Assembly (NCBI GenBank): GCA_022495995.1
Contig: JAFEMH010007487.1
Location: forward strand, 23,818 to 87,817
Direction of reading: 5' to 3'
DNA: 64,000 nt
Origin: Adenophora triphylla var. japonica
Taxonomy: Eukaryota > Streptophyta > Magnoliopsida > Asterales > Campanulaceae
The notes below the pieces were generated by a model. That model saw only the letters and a list, made by a program, of their open reading frames with translations, ran no database searches and was not told where the DNA came from. Position numbers and translations under genes: made by a program. Shown here piece after piece: positions 62,111 to 64,000 of this stretch. Numbering within the stretch: the stretch's first letter is position 1; every line of letters begins with the position of its first letter.

Positions 62111-64000
62111 GATGCCTTTTCTTGACTTCTTTGCTTGGAGAGGTCTCTTGATTTCTTTCTTTGATTATGACACCCTTGTCATGCTTCCTTTTTGATCTCT
62201 TGTCATTGACCATGTGGACCAATGACTTCCACAATCTCTCATGTCAGGGCTTTCGGCTTTCTCTTTTCGGTCTTTGAGTGGCCTGCATTCCAGGTTTCAG
62301 AGCTGTCCCCCAAACTCCCAACTTTTTACCTTTCCCTTGAGCCTTTGAATGTGCTTGAGTTGAAACTCCTGGTTTGCATAAGAGAGGTAGTTTCAAGCCA
62401 CATATCTTTTAAGAGGAGGGTTCAGCTTTGGGATTAAGTGGTGTAGGATTCCACTCATAAACTTGAATTTGTTCATATCTTTGGAGTTTGTTTCTTGTAC
62501 TTCCGTGGTGAGGAGGAGTGTAGCTAGTTTGAAAATTGTAAGCATGCATAGCAACTACTCCAATTTACATCCTTAGCTATCAAGCTTAAACCTTGCTTCC
62601 ATTCTATTGTGGACTAATTTGGGTCAAAAAAAAGATGACCGCTTTCCATCAAACCCCTTGTTGATAGCAACATCCATTAGGGTAGATTTAAACAGATTCG
62701 AGGTGCATCTTTTCTGAATGGGTTTTGGTCTGTGCTATCTGGTAGTTTGCAACTTGGTTCATCAAAAAATCTTTTGTAGAACATCTCTAAGGCACTTGAT
62801 TTTGTTTCTATCCCAAAGATTGCTCCTGGCTTCCATCTCTAATTGGAATGTTGTATGTCTTCGAGAGACCACCTTGGGAGATACATGAAATTCTCGGTTC
62901 CATCAATGTTGATTCTAATTGATCCATCTTCAAGTCTCTGTCCAGCCTTCATTATAAATCTCCTGCATAAGTTTCTCATAGATGGGGTTGAGCTTCCATC
63001 ATAATACAAAGATTGTTGGATTCAAGAAGTTCTTTTGATAGAGAGCAGCCGACACCTCATGCTTTCATAGAAGTCATGCTTGATGAAATACCCATGTAGA
63101 CTTCAGGGTAGGACATGTTTGAATAGAACAGAGAATTCAGGGTTTCGAAAAAACGTAGAGGGAATCAAAGAGGGATTTAGAAGGGAGAAAGAATGCTTTG
63201 ACTTGAAGAGGGGTTAAGTTTCGCAAGGTTAAATGGTAATTGCAGGAGGGATTTTGTGTAGTTCAAACGGCTAATACGTGGGTATAGAGCAACGGTTAAA
63301 AATGAGCATTTAAGAGTGTATTTATTCATGAATAGTGAATTTTGTCCCCCACTCATTACTTGCCATAACTTCCATAAAACAGTGGGAGTTAATTCCGTAC
63401 ACAAAGGGCGAATTTTCAAAGGGAATAAATTTAGAGCAAGAGATAAATGCGAATATTTGTTTAGGTGGCAAGTTTTCCATACTCTGTCATAATTTGGCAA
63501 GAACTCGGATCATAGGCTGTCGAGACTTGATGGTAAATCAACCAAGCCTATTTTGATCATTGCCACTTATGTTGACGGAAGCAAAAAAATTGTCTATAAA
63601 AGGAAATCCCCTATCGGATTATTGATATTCATCCCAATCCAATATAGCCATAAAGTAAATGGGAAGATTAGTTTCAATGTTTAGTCCTAGCAAGATGACT
63701 AAGACGGCAAAGAAAGCTGGTTTTCAACAGTTCCAAAGGTAGAGGAAACTAAAGGGAGGAAAGGTTTAAAAGGGTGAGAGTTTTGGTCATACCAACTTCA
63801 GAGACGAGATAATGCTTTAGAACAGGAGGTTGATCAATTGCCAAATGATGATCCACAAAAGGAGGAGGAGATGAGATGAGAGAGAGAGATAAGAAAGAAG
63901 TTTTGGGAGGAACAGAGATCAGCTTTGTTGGAGGGGTGAGAAAAAGCAGTTAAGAGGAGATAGCCAGAGACGAAAGGTAAGACAAAGTTGGTTTGTGAGA
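62111..64000 (-). other. Rest of element F toward its 5' end, undefined
   Basis: The composition and orientation suggest decayed interior of element F or of another inserted element. I see no copia reverse transcriptase or integrase motif and no long ORF. There is a GA-rich tract near 63860-63900. Confidence 0.35.

Overview
This window is plant nuclear DNA dominated by transposable elements, with one recognisable host gene: a four-exon 2-oxoglutarate/Fe(II) dioxygenase at 20769-23367 (+). The transposons are Tat/Ogre-type Ty3/gypsy elements with a second RNase H, Sirevirus-like Ty1/copia elements with an extra 3' ORF, TRIMs, and Stowaway- and Mutator-type insertions in an intron. Together with the plant mobile domain (PMD) gene these point to an angiosperm, probably a eudicot. 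The species cannot be named from the sequence.

Left part (1-20400). This is a mosaic of decayed elements. In order: the 3' end of a Tat-like element (C, 1-2710, +); copia fragments (2711-4435); a 5' LTR, primer-binding site, leader and truncated gag of a second Tat-like element (D, 4436-7916); a 5'-truncated Tat-type LTR (E, 7917-8981) abutting a Sirevirus-like 3' end (RNase H, a tandem duplication, a broken env-like/putative-transposon ORF, polypurine tract and LTR, 8982-about 13800); a segment bounded by 23-bp inverted repeats (13834-15191); two small minus-strand LTR elements in tandem (15225-17261); a block of GATATC palindromes; a long foldback region (18000-18900); a transposon-type pseudogene; and a solo or 3' LTR (19967-20401).

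Middle (20402-26442). The dioxygenase gene has two non-autonomous DNA transposons in its third intron. It is followed by copia-like relics and the 3' LTR of a minus-strand Sirevirus-like element F.

Right part (26443-64000). This is a four-level nest that resolves with target-site duplications. F (minus) contains A (plus, 26974-60231, TSD GAGCT). A contains B (minus, 37911-53192, TSD GGCAG). The 3' LTR of B contains solo LTR S (plus, 39237-41362, TSD GCTGT). Removing A restores an open ORF of F in frame, and removing B restores an antisense ORF of A in frame. A carries protease, reverse transcriptase, two RNase H domains and integrase, all broken, but no visible gag core. B carries a broken gag and no pol. 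Downstream of pol, A carries two genes on the opposite strand, one DUF7745-like and one PMD-like; the PMD-like gene keeps clean introns.

The most interesting signals are non-coding. The Tat-like LTRs with an intact U3 (A, B, C, D and S) carry a short CpG-containing palindrome upstream of the TATA box; in A the same palindrome also lies upstream of the antisense DUF7745-like gene. All of these LTRs, and the truncated LTR E, share a downstream two-hairpin module whose stems show compensatory changes between families. In all but E, a copy of the first nine bases of the primer-binding site lies inside U5. Autonomous-type and gag-only families share leader, primer-binding site, hairpins and pre-polypurine motifs, as expected of families mobilised by a common machinery.
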